A DNA stretch of 45,880 bases from Flavobacteriales bacterium (GTDB lineage Bacteria > Bacteroidota > Bacteroidia > Flavobacteriales_D > Parvicellaceae). Numbering within the stretch: position 1 is the stretch's first letter; each line of letters opens with the position of its first letter. Under the pieces are notes generated by a model. It worked only from the letters and a program-made list of their open reading frames with translations. It was not told where the DNA came from and did not search any database. This document shows, piece after piece, positions 24,952-34,133 of the stretch. The stretch covers positions 1-45,880 of the forward strand of contig JAGYKU010000020.1 of the NCBI GenBank assembly GCA_018401455.1, written 5' to 3'. A program made the translations under genes and the position numbers.

Positions 24952-25147
24952 TTGAACATCTGTGCAATATTCTAATCTTCCTCTGACGTTGAACAACGAC
25001 CAGAAACTTTGTATAAATGCTATTTTTTCAATTCTTGACATATCTATTATAATGACGCAAGAAATAATGAAAAGATTGTGCCAATTAACGAACGGTTAGA
25101 AATTTATTGTAAATGGACTTTTTTGTTGGATAAAAGTAAAAATGATT

Positions 25148-26167
25148 TTATGCAGACTTATAATTGTTCAATTCGCTTTGTTGAATTTCGATTACATTTC
25201 TCAATGGTCTAAAATGTGCTCTGAGTAAAGTCCATTTTTCTTCGTATCTGTCCAATAGAATATTAATTTGCTTTTTGTATTTCTTCAAATTAAAAGTAAT
25301 CGCAGAGGGTGTAACAGGTGGAGAACATAATTCTGCAACCGAATTTCCGTTAACTTTCCAGTTTTTAGCAATCGCTTTTTCAGCGGCTTCTTCGTATTTG
25401 TCTAAAATTTCGATAATTGAAGCGTGTTTGTCGTTGGTGCTCACATTTGGTAAGTCTTCAATAGTTTGATTTACAATAATATTTTCAGGATGGATTACAA
25501 TTGTTTTGGAATATTGCAAAGTAAGATTGGCTGCCATATGCGCTGCTTGAATCAGGATCTTTTCTAATGTAGTGATGTCTAAATCTTTTTCGAGTATCAA
25601 TTCTTGTGCTTTGTCTGAAAGTGCTACCGTCATTTTAAATTTATCCGACATTCTATTCAAAACATTATTGATAAAGTATAGTACGCTTTTTTTGTAATTC
25701 GACTTTAGCGAAATGTTTTCTTCTTCCAAACTAACAATGTTTCTTTGTTGTAAATGAATATTATTCAAAACCATTCTGTGGGTTTCGTTATTTCGAAACT
25801 CTTCTTCAATTCTGTTTTTGAAGGTTTGAAACAATAATTTTCCTATAATGTTTTTTTCTTGAACATTCAAAGTAGAACCTTGTTTGGACATTCCAAATAC
25901 ACTTGTGTTTTCTATTTTCAAAAAGATACAATCATACATTTGATCGATAGGAGAGAGGAACTTCAAACATAAAAGGTTGTTGGTTTCTTCATCTGCAAAA
26001 CTAAGTTGCTTAATTTTTTTTGATTTTCTTTTACTGTCGTTTAAAAAAGGAATGGAAGATTCACTTTCCCATGAATAGGTCCCTTTCGTTTTTCTATATT
26101 TTTGAATCAAATGAAGAGATGCTTTGGTGTTTACATTTTCAATTTCACCTTCGGAAAGTTGTTTCAC
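25148..26167 (-). CDS. unrecognised regulator-like protein
   Basis: 339 residues, cytoplasmic, no signal or membrane helix. Residues 1-125 form an alpha/beta domain (NNLLCLKFLSPIDQMYDCIF, SVFGMSKQGSTLNVQEKN) that could be GAF/PAS-like. A coiled coil covers ~140-170 (RNIVSLEEENISLKSNYKKS). Residues 170-240 are helical. A conserved-looking C-terminal helical region contains AELCSPPVTPSAITFNLKKY then KKQINILLDRYEEKWTLLRA. The layout (sensor-like domain, coiled coil, helical end) suggests a signalling or DNA-binding protein. No family was recognised. The promoter side is packed with TTAAGT repeats that may be its operator. Confidence 0.65.
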   Translation of the reverse strand: MKQLSEGEIENVNTKASLHLIQKYRKTKGTYSWESESSIPFLNDSKRKSKKIKQLSFADEETNNLLCLKFLSPIDQMYDCIFLKIENTSVFGMSKQGSTLNVQEKNIIGKLLFQTFKNRIEEEFRNNETHRMVLNNIHLQQRNIVSLEEENISLKSNYKKSVLYFINNVLNRMSDKFKMTVALSDKAQELILEKDLDITTLEKILIQAAHMAANLTLQYSKTIVIHPENIIVNQTIEDLPNVSTNDKHASIIEILDKYEEAAEKAIAKNWKVNGNSVAELCSPPVTPSAITFNLKKYKKQINILLDRYEEKWTLLRAHFRPLRNVIEIQQSELNNYKSA

Positions 26168-26296
26168 GATACTTCTTTATTGAATGAATGATACAATATC
26201 ATAGAGCTCCAGAAACGCCTGGAAATATACCAAACTTCCTAATATCCTTTCTATTGGATGTTCTATGGATAGTACGGTGAGCATTGATTCAATTAA

Positions 26297-26388
26297 TTAA
26301 GTGGTAAAGTTAAGTAAATATTTAGTTTATACTTAATTTTTTAAGTAAAGTTACTTAATTAAATTAAGTGGTACTTTAAAAATTAAGT
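26297..26388. promoter_or_regulatory. cluster of seven TTAAGT/ACTTAA boxes
   Basis: TTAAGT or its complement begins at 26297, 26310, 26331, 26341, 26353, 26364 and 26383. The steps (13, 21, 10, 12, 11, 19) are close to one or two helical turns. AATTAAGTGGTA occurs twice. The cluster lies about 130 bp upstream of the regulator-like gene at 26167. It could be an array of operator sites or a cooperative binding region. Confidence 0.5.
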
Positions 26389-27004
26389 TGAGTAATAGAT
26401 TATTGCTTAATTCTGTTATTTATATAGATTTAATGTTTTTAATTTGTGATAATGTTTGAAGCAGATAAAAAATAATTAAATTGAATAATCAGAACATAAC
26501 TCAACTAAATCCCTCAAGAAATGAATTATTTGAAAAAGTAATTGAGGGCTTGTTGATGGAATAAAATCATGTGAAATTAATTTTTAGTTTGATTGGCTTT
26601 TTGGTTTTGCTGGTAATTCGATTATTTAAGAAAGTGAGGAACTATTTAAAAGCCTCCCATTTAGAAATTAGAAACATTGCTTTATACTCAGAGCAAGAGA
26701 TTTTTTTGGATTATAATAATTATTTAAAATTAGTAATATGAAACTTTGGAATCAATTTTAGTTTGGCTAGGAATATCTTTTTTATGAGAAGCGCCACCTT
26801 CTAATGAAGAAAAGCATTTCCGTATAAATAGAAGTATGATCCAACAGTTTGGAGAAAAACAAAATGAAGGAGTAGTGCAATTCAAACTTTAATTGATTTG
26901 TAATTTTCCATTATAAATATTAAATTATTTTTCCATTTAAAGTGCTTCATTATAGATATGTTCGAGTATATCTTCGTTCACGTAATAAGAAAGTCATTTT
27001 TTAT
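26389..27004. other. AT-rich gap with gene remnants
   Basis: Apart from the small frame at 26571-26741, only short protein-like fragments broken by stops are seen (e.g. around 26790-26890). The last 60 bases before 27005 form an open 5' extension of the lyase gene that looks like leader, not protein. Confidence 0.4.
26571..26741 (+). CDS. possible small membrane protein (GTG start)
   Basis: 56 codons from GTG to TGA. The first 19 residues are a plausible single membrane helix (KLIFSLIGFLVLLVIRLF), followed by a basic and then acidic cytoplasmic tail (KKVRNYLKASHLE). The composition is better than expected for random AT-rich DNA. No homologue was recognised and no promoter box was seen. Confidence 0.25.
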   Translation: MKLIFSLIGFLVLLVIRLFKKVRNYLKASHLEIRNIALYSEQEIFLDYNNYLKLVI

Positions 27005-27880
27005 ATGGATAGAAAAGTTAAAATCATAGAATGTCCGAGAGATGCAATGCAGGGGCTACACGATTTCATTCCAACTGAAGATAAAGTTAGATACATCAAC
27101 GCATTATTGAAAGTGGGTTTTGATACTTTAGATATGGGAAGTTTTGTTTCTCCTAAAGCCATTCCACAACTCCAAGACACTTCTGAAGTTATCAAATCTA
27201 TCGACCTTAGAGATAGTGTTTCCAAGTTGCTCGTGATTGTAGCTAATCAAAGAGGAGCAACAGATGCTGTGGCATATGACGAAATTTCTTATTTAGGTTT
27301 TCCATTTTCTATTTCACAGACATTCCAACAGCGAAATATCAATTCTACGATTGAAGAATCTTTGGAGAAGTTGCAAGAAGTACAAGAGGTTTGTGGCAAA
27401 CACAACAAAAAAATGGTGACTTACTTTTCTATGGCATTTGGAAATCCTTATGACGACCCTTGGAATGCTGAAATTGTTGCGGAATGGGCAGAGAAATTAG
27501 TTACACAATATGGTGTTTCTATACTTTCTATGTCTGATACCATCGGAAGTTCTTCGCCAGAAACCATTAAATGGATTTTTGAGAATTTGATAGATAAATT
27601 TCCAAATGTAGAAATAGGGGCGCACTTGCATACTACACCAGATAAATGGGAAGAAAAAATACACGCTGCTATTCAGAATAAATGTGTTAGATTCGACAGT
27701 GCTATTAAAGGTTATGGTGGTTGTCCAATGGCCAAAGATGACTTAACGGGTAATATGCCAACTGAAAATCTTATTGGTTATTTGAATCGTAATAATATTC
27801 CGCATGGTTTGAATGAGTCTGCTTTTTTTGATTGTATGAAAATGGCAGACGAAATTTTTCCAAGTAAAATAATACATTAA
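27005..27880 (+). CDS. hydroxymethylglutaryl-CoA lyase
   Basis: 291 residues from the ATG at 27005. The frame is open upstream to 26942, but those residues do not match the family, while MDRKVKIIECPRDAMQGLHD is the usual start. The enzyme cleaves HMG-CoA to acetoacetate and acetyl-CoA, the last step of leucine breakdown. Motifs: CPRDAMQG (the substrate Arg-Asp pair, normally GPRDGLQ), the HLHTT metal site near residue 209, and the active-site loop GYGGCPMA with the catalytic Cys. It heads an operon: the next start codon overlaps its stop by one base (TAATG). Confidence 0.92.
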   Translation: MDRKVKIIECPRDAMQGLHDFIPTEDKVRYINALLKVGFDTLDMGSFVSPKAIPQLQDTSEVIKSIDLRDSVSKLLVIVANQRGATDAVAYDEISYLGFPFSISQTFQQRNINSTIEESLEKLQEVQEVCGKHNKKMVTYFSMAFGNPYDDPWNAEIVAEWAEKLVTQYGVSILSMSDTIGSSSPETIKWIFENLIDKFPNVEIGAHLHTTPDKWEEKIHAAIQNKCVRFDSAIKGYGGCPMAKDDLTGNMPTENLIGYLNRNNIPHGLNESAFFDCMKMADEIFPSKIIH

Positions 27881-28320
27881 TGATGACTCGAAAAACAAAT
27901 ATTTTCATCACAGTGACTTTTGCATTTCTACTTTTGTATTCGTTGTTTATGCCTGCGCTTAAATTTAGTTTCGGAATGAATCTTAATGGATTTCAATCAT
28001 TCGGAGCAAATTTCGCAAGATTATTTCTGTCAGAGAGTTATAGTGAATACCTAAAAGTGATGATTTCGGTAGTTGCGCCAATTTTATCTGTAGTTTTAAT
28101 CATTTGGACACTAAGAAAAGACATTAAATTGATTCCGCTTACTTTAGTTTCCATCTTCTGTTTGGTTGGGATTTCTGTTTGGCTTTTCAAATACGGAAGC
28201 ATTGGTGTTTTGATGTACGGATATTACTTTTGGTTAGTTCTAAATGTTTTAGTCATAGGTTTTAATTATTATAAATTTTTCAATCAAAAAAAGAATGCTA
28301 TTGAAAACACTACTGTTTAG
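27880..28320 (+). CDS. hypothetical four-helix membrane protein
   Basis: 146 residues with about four hydrophobic helices (FITVTFAFLLLYSLFMPAL, VMISVVAPILSVVLIIW, LIPLTLVSIFCLVGISVWLF, YGYYFWLVLNVLVIGFNYY). The start overlaps the lyase stop, and its own end overlaps the next gene by 26 bp, so the three are co-translated. Not assigned to a family; a link to acyl-CoA metabolism is only by position. Confidence 0.75.
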   Translation: MMTRKTNIFITVTFAFLLLYSLFMPALKFSFGMNLNGFQSFGANFARLFLSESYSEYLKVMISVVAPILSVVLIIWTLRKDIKLIPLTLVSIFCLVGISVWLFKYGSIGVLMYGYYFWLVLNVLVIGFNYYKFFNQKKNAIENTTV

Positions 28321-28954
28321 TTCTATATTGACACTTTGTGTTTTTATTAGTTTTGGGCAAAAGAATCCTTATGAAATTGTTGTTTCTGGTGGAACAGGTT
28401 ATGCATTTTCTAATTCAGGATTCAAACAAGTCGTTAATTTAAGTCTGAAAGAACTTGGTGCTGATAGTAAAGTTTCCAACTCGATGATGTTCAACGGGAT
28501 GATTGATCTTGCTGTTGCTCCTAATATTAGTGTCGGTTTGGCTTACACACACTTTCAATTTTATTGGAATGATATCTACGAAGCTGAAATAAGTGGTCAA
28601 AATGCTTTAGTAAATGTAAATACAACTCTACAAAAAAGAAATTATGGAATTAGAGGTTTGTATCATTTTGGGAAAAGTGAAAAATTTGAGGTTTATACTG
28701 GATTAAGATTGGGATTTACGCATTGGAAACTAGATTTAGATGTTAATACAGATAGCGGGGTTTCTTCAATCGATAGTCTTACTAGAATTTCGGACTTTAA
28801 ATTTCCGGTTTCCTATCCTTCCGTTCAGGTTATAGCAGGGTTCAGACACTTTATCGGCAAGTATGTCGGTTGGTTTGGTGAATTAGCCGTTGGTTCTGCA
28901 CCTTATACTTTTGGAATTGGATTGAATTTTAGAATTCCATCAAAAAATAATTAG
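28295..28954 (+). CDS. outer-membrane beta-barrel protein
   Basis: 219 residues. The signal peptide LLKTLLFSSILTLCVFISFG is cleaved before QKNPYE. About eight amphipathic strands follow, such as ISVGLAYTHFQFYW, NYGIRGLYHFG, FEVYTGLRLGFTHWKL, and the final aromatic strand FGIGLNFRIP. This fits a small OmpA/OmpW-like barrel of the Bacteroidota type. Third gene of the lyase operon. Confidence 0.82.
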   Translation: MLLKTLLFSSILTLCVFISFGQKNPYEIVVSGGTGYAFSNSGFKQVVNLSLKELGADSKVSNSMMFNGMIDLAVAPNISVGLAYTHFQFYWNDIYEAEISGQNALVNVNTTLQKRNYGIRGLYHFGKSEKFEVYTGLRLGFTHWKLDLDVNTDSGVSSIDSLTRISDFKFPVSYPSVQVIAGFRHFIGKYVGWFGELAVGSAPYTFGIGLNFRIPSKNN

Positions 28955-28968
28955 TTTACTTAATTATT
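28946..28968. terminator. bidirectional terminator-like hairpin
   Basis: AATAATTA (28946-28953) pairs with TAATTATT (28961-28968) between convergent stop codons, with A and T runs outside. The stem is all A-T, so it is weak. Confidence 0.35.
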
Positions 28969-30287
28969 ATTTCTTCTTTATAAAGAAATTTCTTTTGCAG
29001 TGATTCATAAGGTCTATAAATGTAATAGGCATAACCATTGTAGATTTTTACTTGTTCCACAAAACGATTACTCAATTTGAATCCCATAGAAGTTAGGCCA
29101 TTCTGAATGTCTATATTTTTCAGATAATTGTAACCTCCTTTATTGTATAGTGCAAAAATTTCGGATTGAACGGGATCTTTCAATAATGGCTGTTCCCATT
29201 TTTCTTTGTTTTTTTTGATATAATAATTGATGTTTACACTATCTAAAAGTTGGTTATTGGCATCAAATTTAAAGAGTAAACTTTTGTATTGGTCAAAAAC
29301 CAAAACAGTATCTCTCACTATAAATAAAGGAGCGTAAACAGGCTTATATAATATATCTTGCGTAAATGATGCTGCACCAATCCAAACTTCTTTATCAATT
29401 CCAGTTTCTTGTTCTTTTCTGTATGCCCAAAGTTTATCTCTACCGGAGACGTATTTGTATTGCGCTCGATACAATTCCATCATAAAGTCGTCTTTTACTT
29501 CTAGCAATTCATGGTGAGTGGAATCTGTGATTTGGGTAACGATAAATTTTACAGCAGGGTAGAGTTCGTTAAAGTTAGAATAATAATAACGATCTTGAAT
29601 CGTGTCAATTACCCTGAAATTAAAACCGTAAAAATCATCAAGAGAAATATCGTAAAATCTGATTTCGTCTCTAACAATATTAATTTGAAAAACTTTATGC
29701 TCGCATACCACAAAATGACTTCCCGCATAATCCTGATACAAATACAGCGCATTTCCTGGAATTATTTTTTCAGAAATAGGTTTTTGTTCGCTGTCTGTCA
29801 AAATAATTTGCGCCCCTTTTCTAAGTTGTTTTTCATACGTCAAAAGCAATAATCTATTATCATTGAGTAATAAAAAATCTTCTACAGATACTTTGGGACT
29901 TCCAAAAACGGTATCTACTTTCTTAGCGGTGATGCTAAAATCATCAAGTGTTTTATAATTGAGAGAAATGTTTGCTTTTAGTGTATAATGTCCTGATTTA
30001 ATCTGCTTATTGTATTGTTTTTGATAAAATATCTTATAAGTTGACTCAAAACCAACGTGATGAAAAAAAATGGTATCATTCCCTTCTTTAACATCAATTT
30101 GGATTTTATAAGTTCCGTTGCTAGAACTTTTGGTTTTAGACTTAGGATTACTAGAAGTGTAAATATTTACATCTGGAATAGGGGATTGCTTTCCGTTCAA
30201 ATCTTTAACAACACCTTCAATGTTGTGAACTTGACTGTTGAGATTTCCCGCAAAGCAAAATAACAATATGACTAAAATATTTTTCAA
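28956..30287 (-). CDS. secreted protein with carboxypeptidase-like regulatory domain
   Basis: 443 residues. The signal peptide (ILVILLFCFAGNLNSQ) is followed by a CarboxypepD_reg-like beta-sandwich at ~20-125: HNIEGVVKDLNGKQSPIPDV, NIYTSSNPKSKTKSSSNGTY, FFHHVGFES. In Bacteroidota this domain often starts surface receptors. Residues 130-440 are repeated beta segments (LLLLNDNRLLLLTYEKQL, VLVFDQYKSLLFKFDANNQ) that could form a beta-propeller. No TonB-dependent barrel is present, so it is a stand-alone periplasmic or surface protein. Confidence 0.82.
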   Translation of the reverse strand: MKNILVILLFCFAGNLNSQVHNIEGVVKDLNGKQSPIPDVNIYTSSNPKSKTKSSSNGTYKIQIDVKEGNDTIFFHHVGFESTYKIFYQKQYNKQIKSGHYTLKANISLNYKTLDDFSITAKKVDTVFGSPKVSVEDFLLLNDNRLLLLTYEKQLRKGAQIILTDSEQKPISEKIIPGNALYLYQDYAGSHFVVCEHKVFQINIVRDEIRFYDISLDDFYGFNFRVIDTIQDRYYYSNFNELYPAVKFIVTQITDSTHHELLEVKDDFMMELYRAQYKYVSGRDKLWAYRKEQETGIDKEVWIGAASFTQDILYKPVYAPLFIVRDTVLVFDQYKSLLFKFDANNQLLDSVNINYYIKKNKEKWEQPLLKDPVQSEIFALYNKGGYNYLKNIDIQNGLTSMGFKLSNRFVEQVKIYNGYAYYIYRPYESLQKKFLYKEEIIIK

Positions 30288-30376
30288 ATTAGATGTTCCA
30301 TTTGATAAGTAGATGATTTGAAAGATAGATTTCCATAAAAATATTTTACTTTTTTTTGAAATATAGGAAATGAAAT

Positions 30377-31297
30377 CTATTTCAATTTTTGTCTTTTAAT
30401 CAAATACTGAAGCAAAACATGGTTGTAGCCTTCGTTGATATCCGCAGGGACATAGTCTATTTGATACATACCACATTTCAATTTCAATGCTTTTTGTCTG
30501 TTGAGTGCAATTTCTTTTACCTTATCTTTCAATTGATTAGGGTTTAATTTTATTTCTTCTCCCGATTCCATATCCACAAAAGTATAAGGTCTATTTTGAA
30601 AATCGAAATTTACCTCTTTTTGTAAATCCAACGTATGGTACAATACAACTTCGTGTTTTTTGTGTTTGAGGTGTTGTAGTGCACTAAACAATTCATCTTG
30701 TTTGGAAACATCATCCATCATATCGCTGAAAATGATTATTAAACTTCGTTTATGAGTTTGTTCGGCAACAGCATGCAAAACTGGGATAATATCTGTTTTG
30801 GAAACGTGATTTTTGTCGTAATTAAAAAGATATTTTTCCATTTCAGCAAAAAGAAATCGATGGTGTGACATACTTGATTTACAAGGCGTGTGCAATTTTA
30901 GTTCATCATCAAAAAGACTAATTCCAACAGCATCTCGTTGTTTTCGCATCATATAAATTAATGCAGCAGCACTATTAATCGAAAATTCTAATTTGTTGGT
31001 CTCGCCATCCATTGGAAAATACATAGAAGAGGAAGTATCTATCACCATCTGACAACGAAGATTGGTTTCTTCTTCGTATCTTTTTACAAACAATTTTTCT
31101 GTTCTGGCAAACAATTTCCAGTCAATATGTTTGGTTGAGGAGCCAGGGTTATAAATTCGATGTTCGGCAAACTCCACAGAAAAACCATGAAATGGACTTT
31201 TGTGAAGACCTGTAATAAAACCTTCAACTGCTTGTTTTGCAAGAATTTCTAACCCTCCAAATGAACGGGCTTGTTTATGATCGATACTTTGATTCAC
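30377..31297 (-). CDS. DUF58 family protein (von Willebrand A-like)
   Basis: 306 residues. The DUF58 signature is GLHKSPFHGFSVEFAEHRIY, then NPGSSTKHIDWKLFART, followed by a vWA fold whose metal site begins DTSSSM (residues 87-92). In most Bacteroidota it is encoded with a MoxR ATPase and the BatA-E aerotolerance genes and acts as a partner of MoxR. Here no such genes are adjacent, so this is an orphan copy or a second paralogue. It is divergent from the gene at 31462. Confidence 0.93.
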   Translation of the reverse strand: MNQSIDHKQARSFGGLEILAKQAVEGFITGLHKSPFHGFSVEFAEHRIYNPGSSTKHIDWKLFARTEKLFVKRYEEETNLRCQMVIDTSSSMYFPMDGETNKLEFSINSAAALIYMMRKQRDAVGISLFDDELKLHTPCKSSMSHHRFLFAEMEKYLFNYDKNHVSKTDIIPVLHAVAEQTHKRSLIIIFSDMMDDVSKQDELFSALQHLKHKKHEVVLYHTLDLQKEVNFDFQNRPYTFVDMESGEEIKLNPNQLKDKVKEIALNRQKALKLKCGMYQIDYVPADINEGYNHVLLQYLIKRQKLK

Positions 31298-31461
31298 TTC
31301 TTTACTTTAAATTCATTGCAATATAAGGGATTTTCTAACTACTATTCAACAATATTAATGATTTTTTCGTATAGCAAAAAGACATTTTCGTCAAAAAACC
31401 ATTAATTGTTAACTATTTACAACTGAAAATAATTACATTTACGTTGCAAAAAGTATAATTT

Positions 31462-32106
31462 TTGAAAAAACAAAGTTTAGAAATATCGTTTTTATTGACT
31501 TGCTTCGCTGTAAGTATGTTTATTCTATTGAGTAGTTTCAGTTATTCAAGTAAAGAAGAAAGTCGAAATTCTATTATGGAAGATTTACTTTCGCAATCTC
31601 AATATGCTTTTGCTGTTACACTTCAGCCATCTGCAAATAATTCATTGATTTCTTATTGGGTAGTTGCCGTAAACAATGGAAATGTAATACACAAGTTGCC
31701 TGTTACGGAAACTAATTTTATTCTACAAATGCAAGGAAAACAATATTCAAAAGCAAATCTTTACGGTGAAGATATGTTCAAGAAAATTGAAATGGATTCT
31801 TGTTTTTACAAATACAGTGATAAAAAAGCAGAATGTCACCCGCTTTCTTTGTATAAGTTGAATGATTTGTGGACTTTGAGATACAATAGAAACCCTACTT
31901 GTCCTGTTGGTTGCACACCTTTTGACGGTATGAGAGTAGATGGTTTGGCTGCAAACAAAACATATCCTTCTGATGCACAAATGGAAATATTAAAAGACTA
32001 TCAAATCCAACATTATACGGATTTCATATACGGAGACAATATGTTTCAAATATTCAGCGACATCAATAACGAGATGTGGAAAAGCGAATATGAAAATGCA
32101 AAGTGA
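31462..32106 (+). CDS. DUF4833-like hypothetical envelope protein
   Basis: 214 residues starting at TTG, the only start that keeps the lysines before the signal or anchor helix (SFLLTCFAVSMFILLSSFSY). The soluble part has four cysteines (SCFYKY, ECHPLS, TCPVGCTPFDG), probably disulfide-bonded outside the cytoplasm. Conserved-looking aromatic and proline positions (VNNGNVIHKLPVTETNFILQ) suggest a beta-rich fold, but the family label is tentative. Upstream a TACATTTA sequence (near 31426) resembles a -7 box. Confidence 0.55.
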   Translation: MKKQSLEISFLLTCFAVSMFILLSSFSYSSKEESRNSIMEDLLSQSQYAFAVTLQPSANNSLISYWVVAVNNGNVIHKLPVTETNFILQMQGKQYSKANLYGEDMFKKIEMDSCFYKYSDKKAECHPLSLYKLNDLWTLRYNRNPTCPVGCTPFDGMRVDGLAANKTYPSDAQMEILKDYQIQHYTDFIYGDNMFQIFSDINNEMWKSEYENAK

Positions 32107-32109
32107 TTA

Positions 32110-32166
32110 TCTAAATACACTTTACCTAATACCTAATACCTAATACGTATTACTTAATACATAATA
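32110..32166. repeat. (ACCTAAT)n-like simple repeat after the stop codon
   Basis: Three tandem TACCTAA units followed by degenerate ACTTAATACATAATAC copies, lying between convergent genes. A low-complexity tract of the kind common after Bacteroidota genes; no coding function. Confidence 0.6.
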
Positions 32167-32175
32167 CAACAAAAA

Positions 32176-33363
32176 CTAAGTCTTCTGCTTTTTCTTCTTG
32201 GCTGCAGGAAATAATAAATTATTTAAGATAAGTCTGTATCCTGGAGAGTTAGGGTAGAGGTTTAAATCTGTTGGGGGGTCATTTACATAATGTTTGTAGT
32301 CTTCGGGGTCGTGACCTCCATAGAAAGTCCATTGTCCTTTTCCGTATTCACCGTGTATGTATCTTGCTGTCCCAAGTGCTTTGTTTTCACCCATTATTAG
32401 AACATTAGATTTGATATACTTAGTGTAAAAGTCGGTTGTTTGCCCAAAAAAACCATTGATGATGTCCGTATGATTTTGACAAAGCATCGTAGGAACAATG
32501 TCCCATTTGGCGCTAAACTCAAAAAGTGAAAATTTATCCTGACTTTCTGGAATTGTGTTATGAACTTTAGTGGCATCTATAGATGAGAATTCGTATTCCA
32601 AAGGGTTTTTCTCTAAAAGAAAATCTTTAAATGCAAACGTTTTACTAAAATCTAATTTGTTTTGAGCATTTGGGTCGGCTGGATCACCGTCAAACATATA
32701 TTCGCAAATATCTGTCCCTTGTGCAGCGAGTGCTATATCATAACTATCCGTTCCAGAACACATCGTAAAAAGAAATCCTCCTCCTGCAGTAAATTTCTCT
32801 ATACTTAATGCAACAGCTAGTTTCAATTCAGAAACTTTTTTAAAACCCAATTCAGAAGCCATCTTTTCGGCATCCATTTGTTGTTGGCGATACCAACTTT
32901 CATTTCTGTATTGTCTGTAAAATTTTCCATACTGACCAGTAAAATCTTCATGGTGCAGGTGCAACCAATCGTATTTATGTAAATCACCTGAGATAATCTC
33001 TTTGTCATATACTTTGTCAAACGGAATTTCAGCATAAGTCAAAACTAATGTTACCGCATCATCCCATGGTTGTTTGCCTTCAGGTGTATAAACTGCCACT
33101 TTTGGAGCTTTTTCCAACTTCACAACTTCTTGATTGATTTCTGGATCGGAAATTTGAGATCTAATTTGATTGGCTTGTACATCTGCAATCACTTGATATG
33201 TAACTCCTCTAATGATGCACTCTTCTTCGATAGTTCCATAATGTTTTACCATAAAACTTCCCCCTCTATAGTTCAAAAGCCATTCCACTTCAATATCATT
33301 CTGTAAAACCCAATAAGTGATTCCATAAGCCTTAAGATGATTGGCTTGTTTTCCCGCATCCAT
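32176..33363 (-). CDS. asparagine synthetase B-like secreted protein (signal peptide out of frame)
   Basis: 395 residues matching a Bacteroidota family labelled asparagine synthetase B, although it lacks the glutaminase and ATP motifs of real AsnB: QANHLKAYGITYWVLQNDIE, VEWLLNYRGGSFMVKHYGT, KYDWLHLHHEDFTGQYGKF, FLFTMCSGTDSYDIALAA and FYGGHDPEDYKHYVNDPP. The fold looks like a glutamine-amidotransferase-like (DUF4159-type) domain. The ATG at 33363 is internal: upstream in frame lies TFFINISFASYILIP, and ATG at 33437-33439 begins MLK one frame away, so a short A run near 33432 has lost bases. Intact, it would be 32176-33439 with a signal peptide. Confidence 0.82.
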   Translation of the reverse strand: MDAGKQANHLKAYGITYWVLQNDIEVEWLLNYRGGSFMVKHYGTIEEECIIRGVTYQVIADVQANQIRSQISDPEINQEVVKLEKAPKVAVYTPEGKQPWDDAVTLVLTYAEIPFDKVYDKEIISGDLHKYDWLHLHHEDFTGQYGKFYRQYRNESWYRQQQMDAEKMASELGFKKVSELKLAVALSIEKFTAGGGFLFTMCSGTDSYDIALAAQGTDICEYMFDGDPADPNAQNKLDFSKTFAFKDFLLEKNPLEYEFSSIDATKVHNTIPESQDKFSLFEFSAKWDIVPTMLCQNHTDIINGFFGQTTDFYTKYIKSNVLIMGENKALGTARYIHGEYGKGQWTFYGGHDPEDYKHYVNDPPTDLNLYPNSPGYRLILNNLLFPAAKKKKQKT

Positions 33364-33439
33364 TGGAATTAAAATGTAACTCGCAAACGAAATGTTTATG
33401 AAAAAAGTGAATAAAAGTATAGTGAAAAGTCTTTAACAT

Positions 33440-34133
33440 GAATGCTTTCTTTTTATTTTTAAATAAATTAAAGTATAAAGTTATTGTATAATTTCTAAAG
33501 TAGAAAATAAACAGACTAAAATTATGTTAAAACAAGGATTCCTATTTTAAACTATCTTACAAAACATAATTATAATTGCAATAAAAATGCATGTTGCGGT
33601 GTATCTTTTAAATAAACTAACAGTTGGTTTTGAAGGTGATTTAGTAGTAACTTTTTGTTTTAAGATTCCTGAAGCCGAGCGCATGACATTATTAATCTCT
33701 TGAATTGATTGACTTTATTAATATACCAGTGACAAGAAAACTACGTGACAAAATATTTCCCGCAGATGTACGCAGAATAAATCAGCGAAAATCAGCGAGA
33801 TTTGCGGGATAAAAATTTCTTCCCCCTTATCCCACTACTTACGCTTCGGTTAGTACAAATCCAAACGGGGAATTAATATTCACCTGTCATTTTAACTTAT
33901 GCTGTTTAAAAAAAGTGGTCGCTAGACATGACAACTTAGAAATAAATTGTAATCCACTACAGTTTCCTTTTGATAATTTGCAAATATCATGAAGTTTTTA
34001 TAATGTATTTTTTTTCTATTCAAATTTCCATTCTTTTTTTCACTAACATTTAAGAATACATTGGATGTGGATATCTAAAATTTCATCTCTTTATACTTAT
34101 ATTAAAATAAATCATTTAATTTCACGTTTCGAA
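33440..34133. other. gene-free stretch between divergent genes
   Basis: It contains the second copy of the long inverted repeat (33722-33932), preceded by AT-rich DNA with fragments such as a short hydrophobic peptide around 33550-33650, and followed by the leader of the PorQ gene. No credible gene was found. Confidence 0.5.
33722..33932 (-). repeat. long interspersed repeat, copy 2 (inverted partner at 1639-1848)
   Basis: The reverse complement of this stretch follows 1639-1848 from GTCATG to CTTGTCAxTGGTA. Compared with copy 1 it has an extra AATCAGCGA unit and different spacing in the G-rich part. The TACTAAC/GTAAGTA hairpin is unchanged. Two copies in opposite orientation 32 kb apart could recombine to invert the DNA between them. 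Confidence 0.75.

Noticed and set aside
24853-25041. 62-codon minus-strand frame (starts MSRIEKIAFIQSFWSLFNV)
   Set aside because: Partly antisense to the DksA fragment and not recognised; protein-like in places, so it may be a remnant, but the evidence is too thin.
32176-33363. True asparagine synthetase function
   Set aside because: No N-terminal Cys glutaminase and no SGGLDS ATP motif; only the family label suggests it.
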